From Chryseobacterium sp. (GTDB lineage Bacteria; Bacteroidota; Bacteroidia; Flavobacteriales; Weeksellaceae): a stretch of DNA of 64,000 nt. Under the pieces are notes generated by a model. That model was given only the letters and a program-made list of their open reading frames with translations, did not search any database and was not told where the DNA came from. The stretch is from contig JAITUA010000013.1 in assembly GCA_031286615.1 (NCBI GenBank), positions 62,001 to 126,000 on the forward strand, given 5' to 3'. The position numbers and the translations under genes are program-made. Position 1 is the first letter of the stretch. The number at the start of each line of letters is the position of its first letter. This document shows positions 18,385-28,000 of the stretch, one piece after another.

Positions 18385-19539
18385 ATGACAACAAAATTTG
18401 ATTTACTCGTTGTAGGAGGTGGAATTTTAGGAACATTCCATGCTTATCATGCGCTGAAGAAAAATCTTAAAGTAGCCATCCTGGAAAGAAATTCTGTTCC
18501 CCAAGGCGCTACTGTAAGGAATTTCGGACAGGTAGTACCCTCCGGAATGGATCTTAAATGGCAGAACTTCGGAAGGGAAAGTCTTTCTATATACAATGAG
18601 CTTCACACCCAGGCAGATCTTACCATCAGACAAAACGGATCTGTATATATTGCTTCCAATGACGAAGAACTTCAGCTGATTGAAGAACTTTATGAAATCA
18701 ACAGAAACAATGATTATGAATCTGTTTTATTATCAAAAAGTGACTGTATCAAAAAGTATGACGGTCTCCGTTCGGATTATTGTAAAGGAGGACTGTTTTT
18801 TCCACAGGAACTTTCTGTAGATTCTGCAGATATGATTGTAAAGCTTCATAAACTGCTTCAGGAAAAGATGGGATTGCAGATTTTCTATAACACCACAGTT
18901 CTTGAAACTCATGAAGATGATCAGAAATGTACTGCTGTAGCAGCAGACGGAACAGTATTCAATGCTTCTAAAATCATTATCTGCGGCGGGCATGAGTTCA
19001 AAACCTTATATCCTAAAGTATTCAATGACAGTGATCTGGAAGTTAGTAAGCTTCAGATGCTCCAGACTAAACCACAAGGGATTTATTCTCTTCAGGGGAA
19101 TATTCTTACCGGTCTTTCTGTCAGAAGATATGAATCATTCAGTGAATGTCCTTCTTTCCAGAAAATCAAAGCTTTAGAAGATCCGAACTCTTTTGAAAAG
19201 AAATACGGAGTTCATATTTTATTCAAACAGGCTCTGGACGGTTCTGTCATCATCGGAGATTCTCATGAATATGCAGACGCTAAAAATGCGGATGATCTTG
19301 GGTATGATCTTAATATGGAGATTGACGAATTTATGATTCTTGAAGCTAAGAAAATCATTGATCTTCCCACGTATGAAATCCAGAGAAGGTGGTTCGGAAT
19401 TTATTCCCAATGCAAAACCAAAGATATTTTTGAACACAGCCCATCTGCCAATATTCATATTGTAACGGGCATCGGAGGAAAAGGAATGACGGGAAGCGGT
19501 GGCTTCTCCAAATTTAATATTGAAAAAATTTACGCATAA
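18385..19539 (+). CDS. TIGR03364-type FAD-dependent oxidoreductase
   Basis: A 384-residue DAO-family flavoprotein. The N-terminal dinucleotide fold is VVGGGILGTFHAYHAL, and the C-terminus has the second FAD motif HIVTGIGGKGMTGSGG. The ATVRNFGQVVPSG segment near residue 45 is characteristic of the TIGR03364 group, which sits next to phosphonate-breakdown genes. Members studied elsewhere oxidise N-methylated or plain 2-aminoethylphosphonate-type amines to the aldehyde; the exact substrate here is inferred from the next gene, a PhnX-like hydrolase 7 bp downstream. Confidence 0.85.
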   Translation: MTTKFDLLVVGGGILGTFHAYHALKKNLKVAILERNSVPQGATVRNFGQVVPSGMDLKWQNFGRESLSIYNELHTQADLTIRQNGSVYIASNDEELQLIEELYEINRNNDYESVLLSKSDCIKKYDGLRSDYCKGGLFFPQELSVDSADMIVKLHKLLQEKMGLQIFYNTTVLETHEDDQKCTAVAADGTVFNASKIIICGGHEFKTLYPKVFNDSDLEVSKLQMLQTKPQGIYSLQGNILTGLSVRRYESFSECPSFQKIKALEDPNSFEKKYGVHILFKQALDGSVIIGDSHEYADAKNADDLGYDLNMEIDEFMILEAKKIIDLPTYEIQRRWFGIYSQCKTKDIFEHSPSANIHIVTGIGGKGMTGSGGFSKFNIEKIYA

Positions 19540-19546
19540 AATTTAA

Positions 19547-20215
19547 ATGAAAAATATAGAATTATTAGTTCTGGATATGGCCGGAACAACAATTGATGAG
19601 GACAATGTAGTATACAAAACACTTACCAGCGCTGTGAATGATTACGGCTATGTTGTAAGCCTTGAAAAAGTATTATCCAGCTGTGCCGGAATGGAAAAAC
19701 TGGAAGCTATTACAAGTCTTTTAAAAGAAATAAATGGAAATGAAGAAGATGCTCACGCTATTTTTGAAAATTTCTCAGATCAGCTTAAAGAAGCTTATAA
19801 AAATCTTGAGATAAAACCCATCAACGGAACGGAAGATTTCCTGCTCAGTATGAAGTCCCAGAACAAAAAGATCGTTTTAAATACAGGCTATACTTCTGAA
19901 ATCGCTCATCAGCTTTTGAATAAACTCAACTGGAAAGAAAGTATTCATTTTGATGCTTTGATTACTGCTGATGATGTTTCGGAAAGCCGTCCAAGCCCTG
20001 AAATGATCCTTCTTGCGATGAAGAAATTCAATATCACTGAAGCTCATAAAGTTTTAAAGGCAGGAGATTCTGTCATTGATGTTGAAGAGGGTAAAAATGC
20101 AGGCTGCGGTCTAACGATTGCTGTCCTTTCAGGGGCTCAAAGCAAGGCAGAACTTGAAAAAGCTTCCCCAGATTATATACTGAATACCATTTCTGAGGCT
20201 GAAGATCTTCTTTAA
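19547..20215 (+). CDS. Phosphonatase-like HAD hydrolase (TIGR03351/PhnX-like)
   Basis: A 222-residue HAD enzyme. The nucleophile motif is LDMAGTTIDEDN (D10), close to the DWAGTT of phosphonoacetaldehyde hydrolase. K51 in CAGMEKLEAI lies 41 residues after D10, the same spacing as D12 and the Schiff-base K53 of Bacillus cereus PhnX. The metal-binding acidic loop is KAGDSVIDVEEGKNAG. So C-P bond cleavage of a phosphono-aldehyde is plausible, with the upstream FAD enzyme making the aldehyde. It is the last of the tightly packed genes of the locus. Confidence 0.85.
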   Translation: MKNIELLVLDMAGTTIDEDNVVYKTLTSAVNDYGYVVSLEKVLSSCAGMEKLEAITSLLKEINGNEEDAHAIFENFSDQLKEAYKNLEIKPINGTEDFLLSMKSQNKKIVLNTGYTSEIAHQLLNKLNWKESIHFDALITADDVSESRPSPEMILLAMKKFNITEAHKVLKAGDSVIDVEEGKNAGCGLTIAVLSGAQSKAELEKASPDYILNTISEAEDLL

Positions 20216-20359
20216 ATACCTCTTTTTCAAACTATTCTTTAGTATTTCTTGACACAAACGTTTTCATGATAATTCATTGGAAATGTTTGTGTTTTTACCA
20301 CCCCGTCAAATTATAAATTTGACAGAGGCTTACACAAAAGCTAAATAATTTGGCTTTTG

Positions 20360-20436
20360 TCATTCTGACGAAGGAAGAATCTTACTGATTTCTCCAATAT
20401 TAGATTCTTCACTACACTCCATTTCGTTCAGAATGA
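20360..20436. repeat. Dispersed palindromic repeat of the TCATTCTGA type
   Basis: TCATTCTGACGAAGGAAGAATCT on the left is mirrored by AGATTCTTCACT...CGTTCAGAATGA on the right. The outer arms pair over about 8 bp and the inner arms over about 9 bp. This is a different family from the GCAAGG palindromes in the window, and its look (TCATTCTGA...TCAGAATGA) is common in flavobacterial intergenic regions. Confidence 0.55.
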
Positions 20437-20537
20437 AACTTTTGAAACCGTCTCGGTTTAGTACGATCAATTGAAGATTTTAGAATTTTTTTTCAGAACT
20501 TTTTAATTATCAATTAATTAATTTTCAGTTCATACAT

Positions 20538-20594
20538 GTTTACAAATAGTAAACTAATTTTACAATAGTTAAAAATAAATTACTATTTGTAAAC
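20538..20594. promoter_or_regulatory. Operator-like palindrome pair upstream of the secreted phosphatase
   Basis: GTTTACAAATAGTAA (20538-20552) is repeated perfectly in inverse at 20580-20594, with 27 bp between. The first arm, extended to 20554, is itself the palindrome GTTTAC-AAATA-GTAAAC. The pair ends 29 bp before the ATG, so it overlaps the expected promoter. It may bind a repressor or form a stable hairpin. Confidence 0.5.
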
Positions 20595-20623
20595 TTTTAT
20601 ACTTTCAAAAACTCTTTTTCCCT

Positions 20624-22477
20624 ATGAAAACAAAACTATTATCAATGGCTGTTGTAATGAGCTGCTTTCTCGGAGCTCAGACAAAAAAAGTCCTTTTTAT
20701 CGGAATTGACGGCTGTCGTGCAGATGTAATGATGTCTACGCCTACGCCCAACATTCAAAACCTCATCAGTCAGTCAATCTATTCTGTTGACGGTCTTTGC
20801 GCTGCCACTACCTGGAGCGGAAACGGCTGGAGTACTATGCTTACCGGAGTATGGCACACCAAGCACAATGTTCAGGACAATAATTTTACAAGCCCGAACT
20901 ACGTTAATTACCCCGATTTCATCACAAGAGCGGAAACTTACAATCCGAATTTGAGAACCATTTCCCTAGCTCACTGGGCACCAATCAATGATAAAATCAT
21001 ACAGAATGCGGATGTAAAGACTAATCTGGCAACAGATCTTGCAGTAAAAAATGCTGCTGTAGCGGCTTTGCAGAATGATAATCCTGATATTCTCTTTGTA
21101 GATTTTGATGATGTAGACCACGCAGGACATTCTTATGGATTCTCATCAAGTGTTCCTCAATATGTTTCTTCTATTAAAACTACAGACACTTATATTGGAG
21201 AGATTGTCGCAGCTATGAAAAACAGACCTTCTTATAACAACGAAGATTGGTTAGTAGTTTTAACTACAGACCATGGAGCGGTAGACAGTTCTCATGGTGG
21301 TGGAAACCTTTCTGAAAGAAATATTTTTACAGTGTATTCTAATCCCGGATTTACTCCTCAGCAGATCAGTAAAACGGTTCTGGAATCAAATAAAACGTTT
21401 AATCAGTTGAATTTTCCGGCAGGAACTTATGCAAAACCAGCCAACCAGACTCCTTTTAATTTTGGAGCGAATCAGGATTTTACCATTGAATTTTGGGTAA
21501 AGCCTAATGCATCTTATTCCAGTGATCCTGTAATGATCAGTAATAAAAACTGGGCTAATGGGAAAAATAAAGGATTTGTTTTCTCAGGATATTCCGGCCA
21601 GACTTTCAAGATGAATATTGGTGACGGAACAAACAGAATTGATCTTGTGGGCGGAAAAGTGGAAACGAATAAATGGAAACATATTGCTGCAAGCTTTGAC
21701 AGAGACGGACTTATAACTTTATATGAAGATGGTGTTCCGGTAACTTTTTCCAAAATGAATACCATCGGAAATATTGATTCCGGGCTTCCTTTAACTTTAA
21801 ATCAGGATGGAACGAATGCTTATGGGATAAATCTCGCGGCTTCTTATAAAGATGTAAGAATATGGAAGTCTGCACTTCCAAACGATGTCATTGTAAATTG
21901 GGCGAACCAAAATATTACTCCTTCACATCCTTATTATGCTCAACTAGTGGCTAACTGGAAATGTAATGAAACTTCAGGGAATACGTTGACGGATTCAGGT
22001 CCAAATGTAAATAACATGACCGTGACTGGTTCTCCGACGTATAATGCCAATACTGTCAGCAATTTTAAAGTGTTTGATTATACCTCAACAACAAGAGAAA
22101 CAGATCACTTCCCTACTGTATTGAACTGGCTTTGTATTCCGGCACAGTCTTCATGGGGAATTGATGGAACTAACAGAATTCCGGCATGTTCCAAAGAAAT
22201 ATTATCAGCAAAAGAGACGAAGGTAACCGTTGAAGATTTTAAAATCTATCCGAATCCTGTTTCAGCTTTCATCGGAATCCAGTACCAATCTGAAGATAAA
22301 GAAATTAAGGCAGAAATCATTGATAGTAAGGGATCAATTCTTTCCGTTACATCTCTACAGTCATCAAGAGGATATTACGATGAAAAAATCAATATCGGAA
22401 ATCTTCCTTCAGGAGTATATTTTATTAAAATCAACGGAAGCAAAAAATCACTGACCAAGACTTTCATCAAGAAATAA
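20624..22477 (+). CDS. Secreted alkaline phosphatase family protein with LamG-like domain and T9SS tail
   Basis: A 617-residue exported protein. A signal peptide (to about residue 20, LGAQ) precedes a type I phosphodiesterase/alkaline phosphatase domain (20-270): the metal-binding FIGIDGCRADV, the nucleophile region CAATTWSGNGWSTMLTG, DVDHAGHSYGF and TTDHGAVDSSHGG. Residues about 270-450 form a concanavalin-like LamG domain (FTIEFWVKPNA ... WKHIAASFDRDG). The last 80 residues are a type IX secretion sorting domain (FKIYPNPVSAF ... LPSGVYFIKING). It probably releases phosphate or a head group outside the cell. It stands apart from the HAD gene by 408 bp and is likely regulated separately. Confidence 0.9.
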   Translation: MKTKLLSMAVVMSCFLGAQTKKVLFIGIDGCRADVMMSTPTPNIQNLISQSIYSVDGLCAATTWSGNGWSTMLTGVWHTKHNVQDNNFTSPNYVNYPDFITRAETYNPNLRTISLAHWAPINDKIIQNADVKTNLATDLAVKNAAVAALQNDNPDILFVDFDDVDHAGHSYGFSSSVPQYVSSIKTTDTYIGEIVAAMKNRPSYNNEDWLVVLTTDHGAVDSSHGGGNLSERNIFTVYSNPGFTPQQISKTVLESNKTFNQLNFPAGTYAKPANQTPFNFGANQDFTIEFWVKPNASYSSDPVMISNKNWANGKNKGFVFSGYSGQTFKMNIGDGTNRIDLVGGKVETNKWKHIAASFDRDGLITLYEDGVPVTFSKMNTIGNIDSGLPLTLNQDGTNAYGINLAASYKDVRIWKSALPNDVIVNWANQNITPSHPYYAQLVANWKCNETSGNTLTDSGPNVNNMTVTGSPTYNANTVSNFKVFDYTSTTRETDHFPTVLNWLCIPAQSSWGIDGTNRIPACSKEILSAKETKVTVEDFKIYPNPVSAFIGIQYQSEDKEIKAEIIDSKGSILSVTSLQSSRGYYDEKINIGNLPSGVYFIKINGSKKSLTKTFIKK

Positions 22478-22505
22478 AACAGTAAAGCAATTAGATTTAA
22501 ATTTG

Positions 22506-22548
22506 ATATTAGAACAAGGATATTCCTATCCGAGTTCTAATATTTTTT
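22506..22548 (+). terminator. Terminator of the secreted phosphatase gene
   Basis: ATATTAGAAC and GTTCTAATAT enclose AAGGATA..TATCC, giving a long stem, followed by a run of seven T. It ends directly before the stop of the convergent GNAT gene. Confidence 0.8.
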
Positions 22549-22550
22549 TG

Positions 22551-23036
22551 TTATATATCCAGATTCAATTCCATCTGTACATCTACACGGTCATATCCGG
22601 CATCAACAATGGGAACGTGTTTAAAACCCAGTTTTTCATAAAGTTTTATCGCAGGAACAAGGACAGAATTCGTTTCCAATACTACTTTTTCAGCATGCAG
22701 GTTTTTTGCCAGATCTACTAATGCTGTTCCCAACAAATATCCTATTTTCTTACCCTGAGCTTTAGGGCTTACCGCCATCTTTGAAAGTTCAAAAGTAAGG
22801 GGTTCATCTTTCGCTTTTACCAATGCACAAGTTCCAACGGCTTCATTATTTAACAGCGCAAAAACAATATGCCCTCCTTTATTTAAAATATGTTCTTCCG
22901 GATTATCCAGCAGCTTATAATCGCTGGCTTCCATTACAAAAAATGTTTTGATCCACTCTTCATTCAAAGCTTTGAAAGCTTCTTTATACTGAGGTTCATA
23001 GGTTACAATTTTTACTTCATTATTATTATCATTCAT
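22551..23036 (-). CDS. GNAT family N-acetyltransferase
   Basis: A 161-residue acetyltransferase. The acetyl-CoA binding motif A is visible in ELSKMAVSPKAQGKKIGYLLGTALVDLAKN, and motif B in LETNSVLVPAIKLYEKLGFKHVP. The acceptor substrate is unknown. It starts 11 bp after the stop of the MocR-like gene, so the two are co-transcribed; in other bacteria such pairs are common, but the pairing does not reveal the substrate. Confidence 0.9.
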   Translation of the reverse strand: MNDNNNEVKIVTYEPQYKEAFKALNEEWIKTFFVMEASDYKLLDNPEEHILNKGGHIVFALLNNEAVGTCALVKAKDEPLTFELSKMAVSPKAQGKKIGYLLGTALVDLAKNLHAEKVVLETNSVLVPAIKLYEKLGFKHVPIVDAGYDRVDVQMELNLDI

Positions 23037-23047
23037 CGCTATAAGGC

Positions 23048-24466
23048 TTATTTAATTCTGTTTTTTATCATTTTTCCCAGTTTTTCAAGATCACTTTCTA
23101 CTCTGTCTGTCCATTCCAGTGCATAGTTCAAACGCATGCAGTTTTGATATTGATTATATTGTGAAAACATTCTTCCGGGTGCAAAGGTTATTTTCTGTTC
23201 AAAAGCCACATCATAAAGATCTTCTGTACAAATTCTCTTGTCCAGTTCCAGCCAGAGCATGAAACCGCCTTTTGGTTCTGAGATCTTGGTATTGTCCGGA
23301 AAATACTCAATCACGGATTTCTGAATCTGAAGATAATTGGCGTAGAGCTTTTTCCTGAACATTCTCAGATGATGATCGTACCGTCCATGGGCAAGAAAAT
23401 CTGAGATCACATCTGAAAATAATGACGGACTGGAAACGGTCTGCACGAGCTTCTGACGGATAATTCTGTCCTTAAACTTTCCAGGAGCCACCCACCCTGT
23501 CCTAAAACCGGGAGCTAACGTTTTGGAAACAGATCCTACCCACATTACAATTCCTGCTTCATCATAAAACTTACAGGGTTTTGGTCTTCCTGCTCCAAAA
23601 TAGATGTTTCCGTAGACATCATCTTCAATCAGCGGGACATTTTGTTCAGTAAGCATTTTTACCAGTTCTTTTTTGTTCTCATCAGGCATCTGAAACCCTA
23701 ACGGATTGTTGTAATTGACCACAAAGCAGCATGCAGAAAGTTTTGGGAGTACTTTTTTTAAAGCATCCAGATCCACTCCTGTAATAGGATGAGTAGGAAT
23801 TTCTACTGCTTTCAATCCTAATAAATGAATAGCCTGAAGGATTCCAAAATAGACCGGACTTTCCACCGCTACACAATCTCCCGGTTTGGTAACTGCCATC
23901 AGACAATTATATACTCCATTCATTGCCCCGGATGTAATCACCAGATCATCCTCTGTAATTTTACCTTCCATTACCATCGCCCATTTTGCAATTTCACGCC
24001 GAAGCTGTTCACTTCCCTGTACCGCTTCGTAATTGACTCCGCTGTCACTTTTCCTCTTCACTACATCAATCATGCATTTTTTCATCTTGGCTACCGGAAG
24101 AAGGCTTTTCCCTGGAATTCCAAGAGCAAACTGTGTTACATCCGTACCCGCAATCGTTCCGAATACTTTATCAAAAAGATCCTGAGGCGTATTTTTCCCT
24201 TCCGAAAGCTTCATTTGGGCAACAGACGGCAGAGCAAGTTTCCGTTGAGAAGTCTGGCTTACATAATATCCGTATTTAGGGCGTGATTCTACAAGAGACC
24301 TGCTTTCCAGTTCCATATAAGCCTGTTTGACGGTATTCAGGCTTACGTTGTATAGTTTTTGGGCACTTCTCAATGAAGGCAGCCTGTCTCCAAACTGCAG
24401 GGTTTCACTTTTGATCTGCTCTGTGACAGAGTTGGCTATTTTAAGGTACAGAACATCTTTCGGCAT
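23048..24466 (-). CDS. MocR/PdxR-type GntR regulator with aminotransferase domain
   Basis: A 472-residue fusion. The first 70 residues are a GntR winged helix (SVTEQIKSETLQFGDRLPSLRSAQKLYNVSLNTVKQAYMELES). From about 100 a fold-type I aminotransferase domain follows, with the PLP lysine in WVGSVSKTLAPGFRTGWVAPG and the NYNNPLGFQMP loop. MocR proteins bind PLP or a PLP adduct and regulate PLP, amino-acid or amine metabolism. Its target may include the downstream GNAT gene. Length is normal. Confidence 0.93.
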   Translation of the reverse strand: MPKDVLYLKIANSVTEQIKSETLQFGDRLPSLRSAQKLYNVSLNTVKQAYMELESRSLVESRPKYGYYVSQTSQRKLALPSVAQMKLSEGKNTPQDLFDKVFGTIAGTDVTQFALGIPGKSLLPVAKMKKCMIDVVKRKSDSGVNYEAVQGSEQLRREIAKWAMVMEGKITEDDLVITSGAMNGVYNCLMAVTKPGDCVAVESPVYFGILQAIHLLGLKAVEIPTHPITGVDLDALKKVLPKLSACCFVVNYNNPLGFQMPDENKKELVKMLTEQNVPLIEDDVYGNIYFGAGRPKPCKFYDEAGIVMWVGSVSKTLAPGFRTGWVAPGKFKDRIIRQKLVQTVSSPSLFSDVISDFLAHGRYDHHLRMFRKKLYANYLQIQKSVIEYFPDNTKISEPKGGFMLWLELDKRICTEDLYDVAFEQKITFAPGRMFSQYNQYQNCMRLNYALEWTDRVESDLEKLGKMIKNRIK

Positions 24467-24507
24467 TGCATTACGGTTTTAAGTAAATTTACAATTTTAT
24501 CATGGCT

Positions 24508-24876
24508 TTATTCAAGATTCAGCCAGCTGACCATGCGCTTTATACTGCTTTCCAATTGTCCCGGATCTCTGAAATTAGGGGTAGTATTATTTTTAAAATA
24601 TCTTTCGGTATTGGAAAAAAAGTTTCTCTTTTCAGCTTCTGACATTCTGTTTTTATCATATATTTTAAAAGAGATTTCATTCTTTTCATTCACAATAAGA
24701 CTGGCAAATGCAACGGTCTCATTTTTCTTTTTCGCCAACATAAAAGGAAGTCCGAAATTGGAGTCTACTTTCTTTACTTCCTTCATTTGTAGGAAAATCT
24801 TTTTAAGTTCCGGCATATCCGAAATATAAGCTTCGGCATACTGAATCTGCTCCTGACTTTGAACTATCGTTTCCAT
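24508..24876 (-). CDS. Hypothetical protein, possibly GNAT-related
   Basis: A 122-residue protein I cannot place firmly. A strand-rich middle section (LPFMLAKKKNETVAFASLIVNEKNEISFKIYDKN) resembles the central sheet of small acyltransferases, but no acetyl-CoA loop is seen. It lies 41 bp upstream of the MocR-like gene on the same strand and could be in its transcription unit. Function unknown. Confidence 0.55.
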   Translation of the reverse strand: METIVQSQEQIQYAEAYISDMPELKKIFLQMKEVKKVDSNFGLPFMLAKKKNETVAFASLIVNEKNEISFKIYDKNRMSEAEKRNFFSNTERYFKNNTTPNFRDPGQLESSIKRMVSWLNLE

Positions 24877-24976
24877 AAATACTCTTCTTGCTTAACAAAA
24901 TTATGGAGTCTTTGAGTTTGGATACAGATACAGAACTATACAATATTAGGGGTACAGATTTTTTTATTTTGTCTCA

Positions 24977-25014
24977 TAAAAAAAACAGACTGCTTCTATC
25001 CAAAACAGCCTGTT
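24977..25014 (-). terminator. Terminator at the end of the PspA/flotillin/ATPase operon
   Basis: On the minus strand AAACAGGCTG pairs with CAGTCTGTTT around a 13-base loop and is followed by eight T. It lies 25 bp after the stop of the giant ATPase gene. Confidence 0.75.
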
Positions 25015-25038
25015 TGCAACTTATTTAAAGTTTCATGG

Positions 25039-28000
25039 TTATTGTTCTGCTTTTTTCAAGGCTTCTCTTATCCCTTCCAGTCCGTCACCAAACTGAGCCA
25101 GCAATGCCACGATCTGCGACATTCTATCATTTTCACCAAGCCCTTTTAAGGTTTTATTTTTTACAAATGTTTTCTTTATTTCATTCCAGCGTTCTGTTTC
25201 TTCTTCCGAAAGATTTCCTGTAAGTTCTTTTAGTTTCAGCATATTCGCTTCGGCTCCCGTTGTCAGTGTCTGAGACTCGTTCTGATAGTGATCCTGAACG
25301 ATCTGAGTCACTTCATTGGTTTTAAGAATCGGCTGGATCTGTGCAATGAGTTTATTCATATTACGGTAAGATCCCTGCAACTTGAATGGCGGCTCATTCC
25401 TGTAGTCGTCTGACATTGCTGCGGATGCAATATATTCTTTATTTACCTTCAAAACCATATTTCTTACCCTGATCGTATTTTTCAGCACCGCTCTGAAGTC
25501 TGATATTTCACTGGAGCTGAAGTTTCCTTTCAGATTATCAGCAGGATTATCTGTAATTACACACTCATAAAGTTCATACAGGTTTTCAATTCCCGGTTGT
25601 GTCAACTTCATCAGATATTCGTTAGACATCAGCGCATTTTCAATAAGACTCAGGTCGAAAAGATCTGTTTTTGATCCGGATATCTCTCCCAGGTTGTAAG
25701 TATCCGAACGGTTGGCGAGCATGTCCGGAATTTTAAACTTCTCCCCGTTCTCTGTATACGGGTTTCCTGCCATTACCAGGCAGAATCTTTTAGACCGAAG
25801 ATCATAGGTCTTACTTTCTCCGTTGTAGATTCCTTCTATTTTTCTCTGCCCATCTGCCAGGGAAATAAATTTCTGCAAAAATTCAGGGTTACAGTGCTGA
25901 ATATCATCAAGGTACAACATAACATTATCTCCCATTTCCAGCGCAAGGTTGAGTTTTTCAAGTTCCTGTCTGGCACCTGCGTTTTTAGCTTCAGACGGAT
26001 CTGTTGATACAATATCATACCCTAGCGATGGTCCGTTGATCTTCATAAATACCAATCCCATTCGTTCGGCCATATATTCCATCAGGGTTGTTTTTCCATA
26101 TCCCGGTGGAGATACCAATAGAAGCATTCCCATACGGTCCGTTCTCTTATCTGTACCTACAGTTCCCAATTGCTTGGCGAGGTTGGCTCCGATCAGAGGG
26201 AAATAGACCTCATTAATCAGTTTATTTCTAACAAATGAACTTAACACCTGAGGTTTGAAAGTCTCAAGTTTCAACGCTTTTTTCTTTTCATCAACCCAGC
26301 TGTATTTTAATTCCTGTAAACGTTTATATTTTGGAACGGTAACGGTATTAAAGTGGTTCAGACGGGAAACGAATTCAAAGTAGTTAAGAAGATATTCTGT
26401 GCCCTTTTCAAGCGATTTCAGATCTTTTATTGCTGCTTCATAAGCAATATGTATGATATTTTTCGGATCAAACTTTTGAGTAATGATAAGTCCAGCGGCT
26501 TCCCGGATACTGTTCTTATCCGCTGCGGGATCAAAAGCCTGTAATGCGCTCTCAGCAATATAATAACATGCCTGAGGGTATTGATACATTGCTTGTAACT
26601 GCCCAATAAATTCCAGGTCTTTACCTTTTCCTTTCAGTTCTTTCAGGAAAAGTTCATACAGAGCGGCTGCTTTTTCCGAGATCACGAAGGCTTCTTTATC
26701 TTCCTGCTTCAGATATATGGCAGCATTGATACAATCTGTATCTTTAAAGATACCCTGTGCTGATGCAAAAGACTTCATTTCTTCCGAAAGTTCTCTGCTT
26801 AGATACTCAAATCCCTGCTTTACAGTAAAAGATTGCGAGATAATAGCAGCGGCTTCAAACTGTTTGCTGTAATATTCTTTTCTTTCACTTTCCAGAAAAA
26901 ACCAGAAAAGCTGTGCGAGCGCTCTTTCCTGTGGGGTAAACCTCATCAGCCCCAATTCATTATGCATCTGCTGAAGTTTTGTCACAATTGTACGGGCATC
27001 CAGATCATGAATTCCTTTTACCAGTCCTTCTCCGAAATGTTCTGCCGTAAACTGCTGTACAGCCTGTTCGTTCTGCAGTTCTGAAACAATATCTTTATGA
27101 GCTGAAAATACATTCCATGCAAGGTATTCAAACCTCTTCACCCTGTTGTTTTCCGATACAAATTCCTGATTCCATACTTCTTTGAATTCATCTGCGGTAT
27201 CAAAATTCAGAGGTTCATAGAAGCTTGTTCCTGTAAGATGATAATAATACTGCGCATTTCTCAATACCAAAGTAAGATCCAGTTTCTGCTGATTGACGGC
27301 AAATTTATAGTCCCCCAATGCAATAACGCTTTCTCCGTCCGCATAGATCTCTTTTTTATCTTTTAGCTTTCTTACTGCTTCCTGTTGTGAAGTTTTTAAC
27401 AGCGTCTGAATTTCTTCCGACTTTGCTGAATCTTCCAATTCTGCAAGCTGTCTCGAAAGATCTCTTATCTTTTCTACCATAAGATCTGCGGTAAAATACC
27501 CATTGATCTCATTTTCTGAATCAAAGGATTCTGCTTTGGTCTGTACAGATTTCAGAATTCTCTGTGCTGCATCGAAGAGATTCTGAGTCCTTTTATTTCT
27601 TGCTTCGGTAAGTTGTACTCTTTTATTCTGGAAATGTCCGTAAACTTCTTCTCTTTTGGTTCCTATCTGCTGGATAAATTCTTCAAAATCAATAAATTTC
27701 GTTTCCATCTCTTCCAATTGAATGGAAAGTTTGGTCAGATATTCATCGCATTTTTCCGGGGTTTGCGAAAGTTCCAGAAAGTTGATTACCGATTGATCAA
27801 ATAACGTGATCTGGGCTTGGAAATCAGAAGCCAGTTCTTTCCCTGAAATTTCTCTTTTCCTTTTGCTGAGTTCCAGTCTTTCCTGGTTCAGCCTTGCAAA
27901 GATCAGTGAGATGTTTTCAATAATCTGAGTAGATTGTGAAGTATCTTCTATTTTAAGGTTATTGACAATGTCTACCAATAATTCCAGCTGGCCGGAAAGG

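Larger units (their letters stand above)
20216..20623. other. Intergenic gap with palindromic repeat and operator-like palindromes
   Basis: About 400 bp. It holds a GTCAAATT/AATTTGAC hairpin (20305-20323), a long dispersed palindrome (20360-20436), and paired GTTTAC-type palindromes just upstream of the phosphatase gene (20538-20594). No gene seen. Confidence 0.6.
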
